Of a stretch of 64,000 nucleotides of DNA, positions 35,104 through 44,041 are shown in pieces. This DNA comes from JAVBLP01 sp031553505 (GTDB lineage Bacteria > Elusimicrobiota > Endomicrobiia > Endomicrobiales > Endomicrobiaceae): contig JAVBLP010000004.1 in assembly GCA_031553505.1 (NCBI GenBank), forward strand, positions 102,617 through 166,616. Reading direction: 5' to 3'. The notes under the pieces were generated by a model. The model worked only from the letters and a program-made list of their open reading frames with translations, searched no databases and had not been told where the DNA came from. Every line of letters begins with the position of its first letter. The stretch's first letter is position 1. Both the position numbers and the translations under genes were made by a program.

Positions 35104-35538
35104 ATGAAAACTACGCAGATGTCCGTGTTTATTGAAAATACTAAAGGCAGGCTTTACGAGCTTTGCGACGTTTTGGGTAAAAATAAAATTAATATTAAAG
35201 CGCTGACTTTGGCTGAAAGCCCGGAATTTGGCATTGTGCGCCTGGTTGTGGACAAAGCGGAAGAAGCGGTTAAGATAGTTAAAGAGGCCGGTTTTATAGC
35301 TTCAATCGCGGATATTGTCGCTGTTGAGGTGGGCGACCACCCGGGCGGGCTTGCGGCGGCGCTTAAAGTTCTTTCGGACAATGACGTCAATATTGAATAT
35401 ATGTACGGTTTTGTGGAAAAAACTTCCGATAAGGCTTTGATGGTTTTCAGGTTTGAAGACATAGATAAAGCTATAGATGTTTTGTGCAAAAACGGAATCT
35501 CGATAATTTCAAAAGAAGTTATATGCTGCAGCAAATAA
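35104..35538 (+). CDS. Tandem ACT-domain protein
   Basis: 144 residues: two ACT domains, QMSVFIENTKGRLYELCDVL (about 4-23) and then VGDHPGGLAAALKVLSDNDVNIEYMYGF (about 77-104, shown here only as a position mark for the second domain's helix). ACT domains bind amino acids and steer metabolic enzymes or transport. Such stand-alone tandem ACT proteins are often found beside ior/paaK genes, as here. Strong GGAGG before the ATG. Confidence 0.9.
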   Translation: MKTTQMSVFIENTKGRLYELCDVLGKNKINIKALTLAESPEFGIVRLVVDKAEEAVKIVKEAGFIASIADIVAVEVGDHPGGLAAALKVLSDNDVNIEYMYGFVEKTSDKALMVFRFEDIDKAIDVLCKNGISIISKEVICCSK

Positions 35539-35556
35539 TAATTACAAGCCGTAAAG

Positions 35557-35615
35557 AAACCGTTGCTTTGCCACTCCCGGACTTTATAACCGGGACTCTG
35601 CGGTTTAAAGGTTTT
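35557..35615 (+). terminator. Possible terminator after the ACT gene
   Basis: Inner stem CCCGG (35576-35580) / CCGGG (35590-35594), outer pair AAACCG (35557-35562) / CGGTTT (35601-35606), followed by AAAGGTTTTTATTTT. Weak inner stem, so moderate support only. Confidence 0.4.
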
Positions 35616-35688
35616 TATTTTGCATTGAGCCGTTTTGCATAATCCGGAAAAGCTAAAATGAACAAAATTTATATAAGCAGGTAAAAAA

Positions 35689-37143
35689 ATGAAAAATAAA
35701 GAGAAGTACGGTGATTTTGCAGCAAGTGCCGCGGAAAAAATCTGGGCGGCATTTAAGGATAATGCGTTAAAAATTATTTTGCTTTCAATTCCTCCGGCAC
35801 TTTTATTTTCACCGGTGCTTATAAAAAAAATACCTTTGTCGGACGAGATATTTATTTTGCCGAGGATTATTTGCCTCATTTTGTCTTTGGTTGCCGTATA
35901 TGTGTATTTTTGCACGGTTAAAGCCCAGCGCGATATAGGAAAAATAGGCAGCCACCGGGAAACAAACTTGCCAAAAATATCTTTGGCGTATATCATAGCG
36001 GCGGCAGGCATTGCTTTATGCGTAGCCGTTGCATTGCTTCCAAACCTTTTATTTGCGGCAGCCCCTTCTTTGCAGGCTTCTTTATTTGCTTACCAGCCTG
36101 TGTTTATTGTAGTGTCCGTGATGCTTTTGTTTTTTCTTATGCCAATGCTGATATTTTTCCTGTATGGCATTTTTGACGGCAGTGAGATTCCGGAAGCTTT
36201 TTCCCTTGCTGTTTCGCTGTGCCAAAAAAATATTACGAAGGTTTACCTGACTTTCATATTTCTTATATTGATTGCCGCCGTGTCAAATGTGTTAGTTGTA
36301 GGTTTTTTAATTTCATATCCGCTTTTTAATATGTTTTTTTCGCAGCTTTATATTGAACTTCGCGATGAAGACGTTTCGGGCGTGACGCAGGAACAGAGCT
36401 TTGAACCGCTCAACCTTTCTAAAAAAACGATTCTTAAACAAGCTCTTTCCGAAAATCATAAATATTTAGACCAAAAAGGCGAAATAGACAGATTTATAGC
36501 GCCTTTCAGCCGTAACATGTCACAGGATGAGCTGAAAGATAAAATGGATAAAGTTGTAGCTAGAGGCAGTACAAATATAATCGATCCCGCCAAACGCCGT
36601 GCCGGAAACGGCAATGAATATGATGTTTCTGAAGAGCTCGACAAGATGATGCAGGAAAAAAAGAGTGAAGTGGGGGCTTTAGGGGACAATAACCAAAATG
36701 ATATACAAACGAGATATATCGAACACGAAGAAGAACTTGCGGCTTCAAAGCCAAAACCGAAACCTGAACCTAAAGAAATTGAAATAAAAACGGAAGACAG
36801 GGAAGACCTTAAAGAAATTGTTAAAGAAAAACTTGTCGCGCCGCCGCAAAAAGTTGAAAACAAAACTGAAGACGATTCCGGCTTTCTCGGAACCTATGAA
36901 GGCGCCTTTGAAGATATACGTCAGGTAAAAAAGAAAATTGACGAGGAAAAAGCTAAAGGCGGCAAAGAACTTCACGATTCCGATTTTAAACGCGAGAAAT
37001 TTGCAGAGGAAGAAGTCCGCGTATCCGAACCGCAGCCGATGGGTGAACCTGAAAAAGAAGATGACAGGCTTATGAGAAGCGACCCGAAAAAAATGGGTTC
37101 TATAGATGAATATGGCTTTTTTGAAAGGAAGAAAAAAGACTAA
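35689..37143 (+). CDS. Membrane protein with long charged cytoplasmic tail
   Basis: 484 residues. About six helices in the first 225 residues (opening AAEKIWAAFKDNALKIILLS is the same amphipathic start as the two YciC-like genes), then roughly 255 residues that are highly charged, Lys/Glu-rich, with no hydrophobic stretch. The tail reads as mostly disordered or helical and could bind cytoplasmic partners. Third member of the local membrane-protein group, with an added tail. No known function. Confidence 0.7.
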   Translation: MKNKEKYGDFAASAAEKIWAAFKDNALKIILLSIPPALLFSPVLIKKIPLSDEIFILPRIICLILSLVAVYVYFCTVKAQRDIGKIGSHRETNLPKISLAYIIAAAGIALCVAVALLPNLLFAAAPSLQASLFAYQPVFIVVSVMLLFFLMPMLIFFLYGIFDGSEIPEAFSLAVSLCQKNITKVYLTFIFLILIAAVSNVLVVGFLISYPLFNMFFSQLYIELRDEDVSGVTQEQSFEPLNLSKKTILKQALSENHKYLDQKGEIDRFIAPFSRNMSQDELKDKMDKVVARGSTNIIDPAKRRAGNGNEYDVSEELDKMMQEKKSEVGALGDNNQNDIQTRYIEHEEELAASKPKPKPEPKEIEIKTEDREDLKEIVKEKLVAPPQKVENKTEDDSGFLGTYEGAFEDIRQVKKKIDEEKAKGGKELHDSDFKREKFAEEEVRVSEPQPMGEPEKEDDRLMRSDPKKMGSIDEYGFFERKKKD

Positions 37144-37158
37144 ACAGGCGGTGCGTTT

Positions 37159-37527
37159 ATGGATAAAAACAGAGTTGTGGCAGTGGCAGGCGTAAACGAT
37201 AACCCGGCAAAGTTCGGGCACAAAATATTCGCGGATTTGCTTGCAAACGGTTACGATGTTCTTGCAGTCGGCGTTCGCGGCGGAGAAGTAAAAGGTAAAA
37301 ATATTTACAAAACTCTTACGGATTTGCCAAAAAAGCCAGATATTGTGATAACGGTTGTTCCTCCAATAGGCACGGATAAGATAGTTGATGACTGTATAGC
37401 TTTAGGCATAGCGGAAGTCTGGATGCAGCCCGGTTCGGAATCTCCCGCTGCGATAGAAAAAGCCGCCGCCGCCGGTATGAAAGTTACCAACAGAAGATGT
37501 TTTATGGTGGCGGAAGGAATCTGGTAA
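37159..37527 (+). CDS. CoA-binding domain protein (YccU-like)
   Basis: 122 residues, a single Rossmann fold of the CoA-binding type: VAVAGVNDNPAKFGHKIFAD at the start, DIVITVVPPIGTDKIVDDCI in the middle and EVWMQPGSESPAAIEKA late, as in YccU and the N-terminal domain of acyl-CoA synthetases. AGGCGG before the ATG. Role unknown; 15 bases after the previous stop, so likely in the same operon. Confidence 0.88.
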   Translation: MDKNRVVAVAGVNDNPAKFGHKIFADLLANGYDVLAVGVRGGEVKGKNIYKTLTDLPKKPDIVITVVPPIGTDKIVDDCIALGIAEVWMQPGSESPAAIEKAAAAGMKVTNRRCFMVAEGIW

Positions 37528-37636
37528 AGGCAAATAATAATTTACAATTATTAATTAACAAACTAAATATTATTTGTTGTGCATCCCGAAAAATCCGTGT
37601 AACCGCGAAATTTAAATATGCTAACGAGAGCGTCAA

Positions 37637-38287
37637 GTGAAAATTAAAAAATTTAAGGCTGTATTGTTTGATATGGACGGGATTATAATCGATTCTATGC
37701 CCTATCATTATATTTCGTGGTTTGAGGCGTTAAAAGAGCAGGGCGTGCGTGTTACCCCCGCGGACGTTTTTGAAATGGAAGGCGCGAAGTGGGATAAAGT
37801 TATAAAATTTGCTTTTAAAAGAGATAAGAAGAAATTGTCTGCTGATATCGAAAGGAAAATATTTTCCCAAAGAGAAGAATTTTTTAATAAACATTTTACA
37901 AGATACCTTTTTGAAGGCATTGAAGATATGATTAAACGGCTGAAAGAGAAAGGTTTTTTAATTGGGCTTGTAACGGGCTCAAGGCTGCATGAAGCAAAAA
38001 AGATGATTCCCGCAGATTTATATAATATTCTCGATACAGTTGTTGCCGGCAATATGGTCAAAAAAGGTAAACCGCATCCAGATTCGTATATCCTTGCCGC
38101 AAAAAATTTAAAATTAAAACCTTCTGAATGTATGGTGGTAGAAAACGCCCCTTACGGCATAAAGGCGGCAAAAGCCGCGAAAATGTTTTGCGCGGCTATA
38201 GCCACAAGCCTGCCGAAAGATAAGCTTGAGCAGGCGGATATCGTATTTGATACGCATCAGGATTTTTATAAATATTTGGGAAAATAA
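37637..38287 (+). CDS. HAD hydrolase, beta-phosphoglucomutase-like
   Basis: 216 residues from a GTG start with ACGAGAG upstream. Motif I FDMDGIIIDSMPYHY (about 11-25) with nucleophile and acid Asp, cap domain, motif II VTGSRLHE (about 115), motif III KKGKPHPDSY and motif IV VVENAPYGIKAAKAA. Closest to sugar-phosphate mutases/phosphatases of the PGMB group. The acid loop has VENA where mutases have VEDS, so the metal-binding Asp is replaced by Asn; catalysis may be changed. Substrate unknown. Confidence 0.85.
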   Translation: MKIKKFKAVLFDMDGIIIDSMPYHYISWFEALKEQGVRVTPADVFEMEGAKWDKVIKFAFKRDKKKLSADIERKIFSQREEFFNKHFTRYLFEGIEDMIKRLKEKGFLIGLVTGSRLHEAKKMIPADLYNILDTVVAGNMVKKGKPHPDSYILAAKNLKLKPSECMVVENAPYGIKAAKAAKMFCAAIATSLPKDKLEQADIVFDTHQDFYKYLGK

Positions 38288-38333
38288 AAATTTTCTGTTT
38301 TGGCGTTAAATATGCTGTGCCGGAGAAAATCTG

Positions 38334-39489
38334 ATGAAGAAAGTTTTGATACAAAGCTTTTCGATTATAATTTGTTTTATGTTATTTTTTGCCGCGGGAT
38401 GCAACAAGAAAATGACGGATGCGGATGTCAGGGATATTATGGCAAAAGCGATATTTATACCTGTACAGGCTTTTCAGGACGCGGAGACGCTCTATATTAA
38501 ATCTACTACGACTATTGAGTAAATATTTGAAAGATTTAATGGAAACGCACAAAGACAGCTTAAATGATGAAGGCGGCGCCTTGCATATCGATGATATTTT
38601 ATCGGAAAATAAAAACGTACAGGAATATTGGCAGGACGGTCATAAATTTAGAGTATCCGTATATAACAAGAGTTTCGCGGCAAACATAGAAGTTCACTTT
38701 GTTTTTAACGGTAAGATACTTACGACTGTATCAAACATATCGCCTAAAGAAGAGGTTGAGTTTACCGAAGAACAGGCAAAAGTTTTTGCGATGTCTAAAG
38801 TTTCGGATGACAAAGCCGCGATGTTTAAGGATGCGCTTGGCGCTATAGTTAAATTTAGGTTTTTAGGGAAAGAAAAATTAGGAAATTATAATTGTTATGT
38901 TATTCAGTCGTATTTGCCAAACGATAACGCGGAAGATGAAGAGGACAGGGAATTATTGAAAACTGCGTATTATGTCGACAAGAAAACTAATATTATAGTA
39001 AAAACCGTAATGCCCGGATTTGAAGATATTGCAAACGAGGTCAAAGAAATAAAAAAGATTCACGGAAAATATATTCCGGTTGTTATTGAAACTGCCTCTG
39101 GTGATATTTCAAAAACAATTACGTCATACGAAGTCAGGGTAAATGAGCCGATTGATGCGGAAATCTTTGACGCGTCGGCTATTCCGGTGGAATTTAATGA
39201 GGAATATTACAAGGAAACCGGCGGATTTAAAGGCTTAACGCAGGATTTTGCGGACATGATGAAAGCATTTGCGCCGTTTGAAAAAGATGAGGAAGATATT
39301 GATTTTTACGATGAAAAGATAACAGAGGAAGAACTGCAAAAACGTTTAGCAGAAACGGACAGGCAGCTTGCCGAATCTCAAAAAGAGCTTGATAAAGTTT
39401 TGGAAGAAAATAAAAAACAAATGGAACAGCTAGATAAAGATTTAAAAGAAATGCAGGAAAAAATTGACAAATCAAGGGGCGGCAAGTAA
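38334..39489 (+). pseudogene. Outer-membrane lipoprotein gene with a frameshift near 38520
   Basis: The first frame gives a good lipoprotein start (MKKVLIQSFSIIICFMLFFA then AGC, lipobox Cys about 23; GGAGAAA before ATG) but stops at 38520-38522 after about 62 codons. The next frame (+1) carries on without a gap from SKYLKDLMETHKDS for some 320 residues to 39489, ending in a coiled-coil-like charged tail (LQKRLAETDRQLAESQKELD). The body (EEYWQDGHKFRVSVYN, YYVDKKTNIIVKTVMPGFE) resembles LolA/RseB-type lipoprotein-binding folds. The open frame starting at 38419 reads the signal part out of frame, so its first residues are not real. Mutation, sequence error or programmed +1 shift are all possible. 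Confidence 0.7.
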
Positions 39490-39625
39490 TAAGTAGTAGT
39501 TAGAAACGACAAAAAAATGCCAGTGTGATAAAAGTTTTTTTTGTCATTGTGTATGAAAAGAAGTAAGTAAATATATAAAAACACATTGAAAAATCAACGC
39601 GATTTGCAGAATAATAGTTTCCGTG

Positions 39626-39641
39626 TGTTTCACGTGAAACA
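39626..39641. other. parS centromere site 1
   Basis: TGTTTCACGTGAAACA, an exact match to the bacterial parS consensus, inside a longer palindrome (39621-39646). ParB loads here. It lies in the gap before the radical SAM gene, 1.7 kb upstream of parA. Confidence 0.95.
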
Positions 39642-39721
39642 CACGGAAAGCCCCAAAAAGGCGTTAATTTCATTTGGGGTATATCTAAGTACCCTGCAAA
39701 TTAAAATAGAGCAAGTTTGAA

Positions 39722-41035
39722 ATGAAGAAAAAAGTACTTCTAGTTAACCCCCCTGTCTATGATTTTGCCGCTTTTGACCTTTGGGCAAAACCGTTAGGAC
39801 TGCTATATCTTTCATCAATCTTAAAGCAAAGTGATATTGAAGTTGCCATGTTAGATTATATGGACAGATATTTTCAACGTCAGGAAGCGCAGTCTAACAA
39901 ATATGGCGGAGGACATTATAACAGGCAAGTTGTAAAAAAACCTGAAGTATTACAAAATATCCCTAGAGATTTTGCCCGTTACGGAATACCTAAAGAACAG
40001 GCAGAACAGTATCTGCAAAATATCGTGACGCCGGAGATAGTACTTGTTACATCAATAATGACATATTGGTACCCCGGAGTATTTGAAGCAATAGGGAGCA
40101 TAAAAAAAATATTTCCAAAAACGCCTGTTGTGCTTGGCGGCGTATATGCAACTTTGTGCGGCGAACACGCAAAAAAATCCGGAGCCGATTATATAGTAAA
40201 AGGCAGTTTTGAATCTTTAAACGGTATATTTAATGATACCGGAATATGTAAAAATAATATATTTACTGCAAATTTTCAGGATTTCTCTCTGCCGGATTAC
40301 AGTTTTTACCCTGTAAACAATTATATTTGTTTACGCGCTTCAATGGGTTGCCCGTTTAGTTGCAGTTACTGCGCGCAAAATATATTGTGTAATAATACGT
40401 TTACCGCAAAAACGCCTGAACAGGTATTTGGGGAAATTAAATATTTTGCCGAATCTGGCATAAATAATTTTGCTTTTTATGATGACGCTTTATTGTATAA
40501 ACCGGAAGAACTTATAAAGCCGTTATTAAAAAAAATTACGGAATCTAACCTTAATATAAATATACATACGCCAAACGGGCTGCATATAAAATATTTGGAT
40601 AAAGAGCTTGCGGGGCTTATGAAAAAGGCAGGTTTTGTTTCCCCCCGTTTTAGCTTGGAGACCTCTAATATTAAAACTCAAAGTGATACCGGCAGCAAAA
40701 CAACAAACGCGGAGTTTGAAAATGCCGTTGCCATGCTTAATAATGCCGGATACAGAAAAGGAGAATACACAGTATATTTGCTTATGGGTATGCCGGGGCA
40801 AAGCTTGAGCGAGGTTGAAGAGTCAGTAAGATACGCTAACTCTTTTGGAGCAAAAGTATCTATATCGGAGTATTCTATAATACCGCAGACAAAAGATTTT
40901 GCAAAGATAGACAATAAGTATCTGGAAGAGCCCCTCTATCACAACAAATCGGTTTACCCCCTCTTTGATGTCCGCGACTGGAAGGAAATATACAAAGTAA
41001 AACAGCTTGCAATTAAATTGAACAGTTTGCTATAA
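39722..41035 (+). CDS. B12-binding-domain radical SAM protein
   Basis: 437 residues. N-terminal cobalamin-binding type domain (VLLVNPPVYD, LGLLYLSSILKQSDIEV, VVLGGVYATLCGEHA), then a radical SAM domain with GCPFSCSYC (about 208-216, the CxxxCxxC that holds the 4Fe-4S cluster) and FAFYDDALLYKPEEL after it. Members of this class methylate or rearrange diverse substrates; the target here is unknown. The DxHxxG motif that ligates cobalt is not evident, so B12 may not bind through the usual His. Flanked by two parS sites. No clear ribosome site. Confidence 0.85.
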   Translation: MKKKVLLVNPPVYDFAAFDLWAKPLGLLYLSSILKQSDIEVAMLDYMDRYFQRQEAQSNKYGGGHYNRQVVKKPEVLQNIPRDFARYGIPKEQAEQYLQNIVTPEIVLVTSIMTYWYPGVFEAIGSIKKIFPKTPVVLGGVYATLCGEHAKKSGADYIVKGSFESLNGIFNDTGICKNNIFTANFQDFSLPDYSFYPVNNYICLRASMGCPFSCSYCAQNILCNNTFTAKTPEQVFGEIKYFAESGINNFAFYDDALLYKPEELIKPLLKKITESNLNINIHTPNGLHIKYLDKELAGLMKKAGFVSPRFSLETSNIKTQSDTGSKTTNAEFENAVAMLNNAGYRKGEYTVYLLMGMPGQSLSEVEESVRYANSFGAKVSISEYSIIPQTKDFAKIDNKYLEEPLYHNKSVYPLFDVRDWKEIYKVKQLAIKLNSLL

Positions 41036-41141
41036 TTTTGTTCCGTCGTGAATAACTATAAAACAAAGCAGGAAGCTAAGAGTACAGAGCGGGCGCAAAG
41101 AATTTTCGCCTTTGCAAAAACATAACCGCCTTCTAAATAAA

Positions 41142-41157
41142 TGTTTCACGTGAAACA
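41142..41157. other. parS centromere site 2
   Basis: A second exact TGTTTCACGTGAAACA, 156 bases before parA and 1.5 kb from site 1. Confidence 0.95.
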
Positions 41158-41312
41158 AAAGACAGTTAATAAGTAACAGGTAACAGTGAAAAAACCAATC
41201 CTTTTGCAGTCATTGTTCAAAAGTGAAAAGTATGCAGGGTGTTGGATATTTAGCAAGTAAAGCCTTACCAATATGATAAAAAAGCATTGAAGAATTAAAA
41301 TTGGAGCACTAA

Positions 41313-42077
41313 ATGAGCAAAGTAATAGCAATAGCTAACCAGAAGGGCGGAGTAGGGAAAACAACAACGGCAATCAATCTTGCGGCAAGCCTTGCGCACT
41401 TGGGCCAGGAGTGTTTGTTGATAGATATGGATCCGCAGAGCAACACTACAAGCGGTTTGGGAATCAACAAAAATGCTTTGGCTAAAAACATATATAATGT
41501 GTTGATTGATGAAATCGCCTTGGAAGATATTTTGCAGGACACTGTTATGGACTGGCTTGACATTGCCCCCGCTACAACTGATTTAAGCGGCGCGGAAGTG
41601 GACCTTGTTAACATGGCGGACAGGGAAAAGAAGCTTAAAATCGCGCTTGAAAAATTTCAAAAAGTGTATAAATACATTATTATAGACTGTCCCCCCTCTT
41701 TAGGATTGCTTACAATAAACGCTTTAGTAGCTGCTGACACCGTTATAATACCTATGCAGTGCGAGTTTTTTGCCCTGGAAGGTTTAGGGCAGCTTTCTAA
41801 AACCATATTTGCTTTGATGCAGGATTACAACCTTGAGCTTGAAGGTGTATTATTTACTATGTTTGATTCCAGAACAAACCTTTCACAGCAGGTAGTAGAA
41901 GAAGTTAAAAAGTTCTTTCAGGAAAAAGTTTACGAAACAAAGATACCAAGAACCATTAAACTTGCGGAAGCGCCGAGTTTTGGCAAGCCGGTTTTGATGT
42001 ATGACCCTTCCGGAAAGGGCACACAGGCGTATATGGATTTTGCGAAAGAATTTTTAGGCAGGCAGCTTGAAGAATAA
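41313..42077 (+). CDS. parA: Chromosome-partition ATPase ParA (Soj)
   Basis: 254 residues. Walker A is the deviant KGGVGKTTTAINLA (11-24), then LLIDMDPQSNTTSGLG and DCPPSLGLLTINAL; C-terminal FDSRTNLSQQVVEEV matches chromosomal Soj. ParA binds DNA non-specifically and moves ParB-parS complexes apart after replication. GGAG before the ATG. Confidence 0.97.
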   Translation: MSKVIAIANQKGGVGKTTTAINLAASLAHLGQECLLIDMDPQSNTTSGLGINKNALAKNIYNVLIDEIALEDILQDTVMDWLDIAPATTDLSGAEVDLVNMADREKKLKIALEKFQKVYKYIIIDCPPSLGLLTINALVAADTVIIPMQCEFFALEGLGQLSKTIFALMQDYNLELEGVLFTMFDSRTNLSQQVVEEVKKFFQEKVYETKIPRTIKLAEAPSFGKPVLMYDPSGKGTQAYMDFAKEFLGRQLEE

Positions 42078-42180
42078 AATAAGCAGATGAAATGATTTTG
42101 CCTCCGTTGCGGGACGGCGAAGGCGGAACGGCAATCTGCCTTTTGGATGTCTGAACAATAATAAAAGGAAGAAAATTGAA

Positions 42181-42864
42181 ATGAAGCATTCAAATAATCT
42201 CTCATATGACGGTAAAGACACAATTGAAATTCCCGCTGTCAGTAAAAAAACGTCAGACGCGGCTATTTTAATAATAATGTCTGCAATAATGGTTTTTATT
42301 GCTCTTAACATTGACAAAATGTTTATCTTTAGTGCTTTGCTGATATTTGTATCTATAGCATGTGTGATTTCTATTTATTTACTGATAAAGCCGATTATGT
42401 TTTTATTATGTAAAAAAAAGAATATTAAATTTGAGTTTAACGCTGAAGGTTTTGTATATAGCGGTAAAACAATTAAATGGGCAGATATAAAAAAAATAGA
42501 ATATAAAGAATTTATATATCAGAGTAAGCACACCCGTTATCATATTAAGGTTTATTATGAAGGAATGTGGATAGTAAATGATGTATTAAAGAATAAAAAA
42601 AATGAAGTTAAGCGCCTTATTCCTCTTGAAATAACAGAAAACATCATCTTAAAGCCGGGTTCCAAAAAAATAGCGGAGCTTATAGCGGATAAATTTTACC
42701 GGTATTACGGCGCGGCAAACGGGCTTATGCTTAAAAAGCGTTTATTTATGAATAAGTATGAATTGAAGCCGTACCTGCAACAAAAGACCGGCTACGAACA
42801 CAAGGCGGAAGTGTTTACCGATACGCCGGATAATACAGCCCAAATACCAAGTTTGTTCAGATAA
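42181..42864 (+). CDS. Unknown membrane protein between parA and parB
   Basis: 227 residues. Two adjoining helices (about 27-43 and 48-75) form a hairpin with both ends in the cytoplasm; the rest (from KNIKFEFNAEGFVYSGKTIK) has the alternating pattern of a PH-like beta fold (KWADIKKIEYKEF). AAGGAAG lies before the ATG. parA and parB are usually adjacent, so this gene is an insertion in the operon. It could tie the partition complex to the membrane, but that is only a position-based guess. Confidence 0.7.
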   Translation: MKHSNNLSYDGKDTIEIPAVSKKTSDAAILIIMSAIMVFIALNIDKMFIFSALLIFVSIACVISIYLLIKPIMFLLCKKKNIKFEFNAEGFVYSGKTIKWADIKKIEYKEFIYQSKHTRYHIKVYYEGMWIVNDVLKNKKNEVKRLIPLEITENIILKPGSKKIAELIADKFYRYYGAANGLMLKKRLFMNKYELKPYLQQKTGYEHKAEVFTDTPDNTAQIPSLFR

Positions 42865-42895
42865 TACCAATAAAATTTAAAATGGAGAAAAGAAG

Positions 42896-43756
42896 ATGCA
42901 GAAAAAAGCACTTGGCAGAGGTTTAGAATCATTAATCCCTTCACTCGCGGCGGCAAAAGCGCCGGCAGGGGAAGCGGTTGTTTTAATAGCGTTAAATAAA
43001 ATAAAGCCAAACAGATTCCAGCCAAGAAAGAAGTTTGATAAAGAAAAACTTCAGGAGCTCGCGGACTCTATTAAAAAGCACGGCCTTGCACAGCCTATTT
43101 TGGTCGCGCCTTCCATAGTTCCAGGAGAGTACGAAATAATAGCAGGGGAAAGGCGTTACCGCGCATCAAAGCTTGCCGGCAATAAAGATATAAGGGCCAT
43201 AGTAAAACAGGCGACTGATGACAAACAGCGCTTTGACCTTGCACTTATCGAAAACCTGCAAAGGGAAGACTTGGACGCGATTGAAGAAGCCAAAGCTTTT
43301 AAAAGGCTTATTGAAGAGTTTGGCCATACTCACGAAGACGTAGCGGCGATTATCGGTAAAGACAGATCAGTAATTTCTAACACTTTAAGGCTTCTTTCTC
43401 TGCCTGAGGATATACAGTTGTTAATTGCGGAAGGCAGAATTTCAGCAGGACACGGCAGGATGCTTGCCGGCATAGAAGACGAAGCCGGCGTCCGCGCGCT
43501 TGTCGACCAGATACTTAACGAGAAGCTTTCCGTAAGAGCCGTTGAAAAAATTACTTCTGAAATGAAACCGGAAAAAAAATCCAAAGCCCCGAAAAAACAG
43601 GAAATTGAGCTTATACATCTGAAAGAAGAAATCCAAAGAAAATTCGGCACAAAGGCAAATATTTCCGGAAGCAGCAAAAAAGGCAAAGTAGAAATATTTT
43701 ATTATTCCATGGAAGAGCTTGAAAGGATAGCCGCGGAGCTTAACTGTAAGATTTAA
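42896..43756 (+). CDS. parB: Chromosome-partition protein ParB (Spo0J)
   Basis: 286 residues. LGRGLESLIPS at the start, the CTP-binding ParB/Srx domain with IKPNRFQPRKKF and EIIAGERRYRA (GERRxRA box, about 84-90), a helix-turn-helix with TLRLLSLPEDIQ after IGKDRSVISN, and a C-terminal dimer domain. It clamps on parS and spreads using CTP. GGAGAAAAGAAG before the ATG. Confidence 0.97.
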   Translation: MQKKALGRGLESLIPSLAAAKAPAGEAVVLIALNKIKPNRFQPRKKFDKEKLQELADSIKKHGLAQPILVAPSIVPGEYEIIAGERRYRASKLAGNKDIRAIVKQATDDKQRFDLALIENLQREDLDAIEEAKAFKRLIEEFGHTHEDVAAIIGKDRSVISNTLRLLSLPEDIQLLIAEGRISAGHGRMLAGIEDEAGVRALVDQILNEKLSVRAVEKITSEMKPEKKSKAPKKQEIELIHLKEEIQRKFGTKANISGSSKKGKVEIFYYSMEELERIAAELNCKI

Positions 43757-44041
43757 AAATGTGTTAATAACCGGTGTTTAACTTTTTATAAATATTTCAA
43801 TTTTGCAAAAAACCCTTGTTAATATTTAAAGAAAGTAATTGAAAAACCAATCAATAAATGAAATTATAAACAATTATGTTAAGTTATAAGAGCATATAAA
43901 AACGCTTGTGCATAATCTGTTGATAACATTTGAAAAAAGTAAACAGTTTTTAATGTTTTTAAAAGTAAAAAAATTGAAAAAGCTTTGTTTTTATAATCAA
44001 AATTCATTGACAAAAAAAAGGATCTTCGTTAAAATTACCGT
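43757..44041. other. Very AT-rich gap after parB with DnaA-box-like sites
   Basis: 285 bases, very low in G and C. Minus-strand boxes: TTATGCACA (43907-43915, consensus), TTATCAACA (43918-43926, one mismatch) and TTATTAACA (43762-43770, one mismatch). The first two lie 11 bases apart. Origin-like features beside parB make this a candidate origin or a DnaA titration site. It also holds the promoter of the next gene. Confidence 0.4.
44007..44035 (+). promoter_or_regulatory. Sigma70-type promoter placing transcription start at the ATG (leaderless)
   Basis: TTGACA (44007-44012), 17-base spacer, TAAAAT (44030-44035). The ATG of the next gene begins 7 bases after the -10 box, so the inferred transcript starts at or within a base or two of the start codon. 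No ribosome site is present. Confidence 0.7.

Noticed and set aside
38419..38520. Start of the 38419-39489 frame as a real N-terminus
   Set aside because: These codons read the lipoprotein signal region out of frame; the true start is at 38334 with a frameshift later.
43818..43826. TGTTAATAT as a further DnaA box
   Set aside because: Two mismatches to the consensus in AT-rich DNA; expected by chance.
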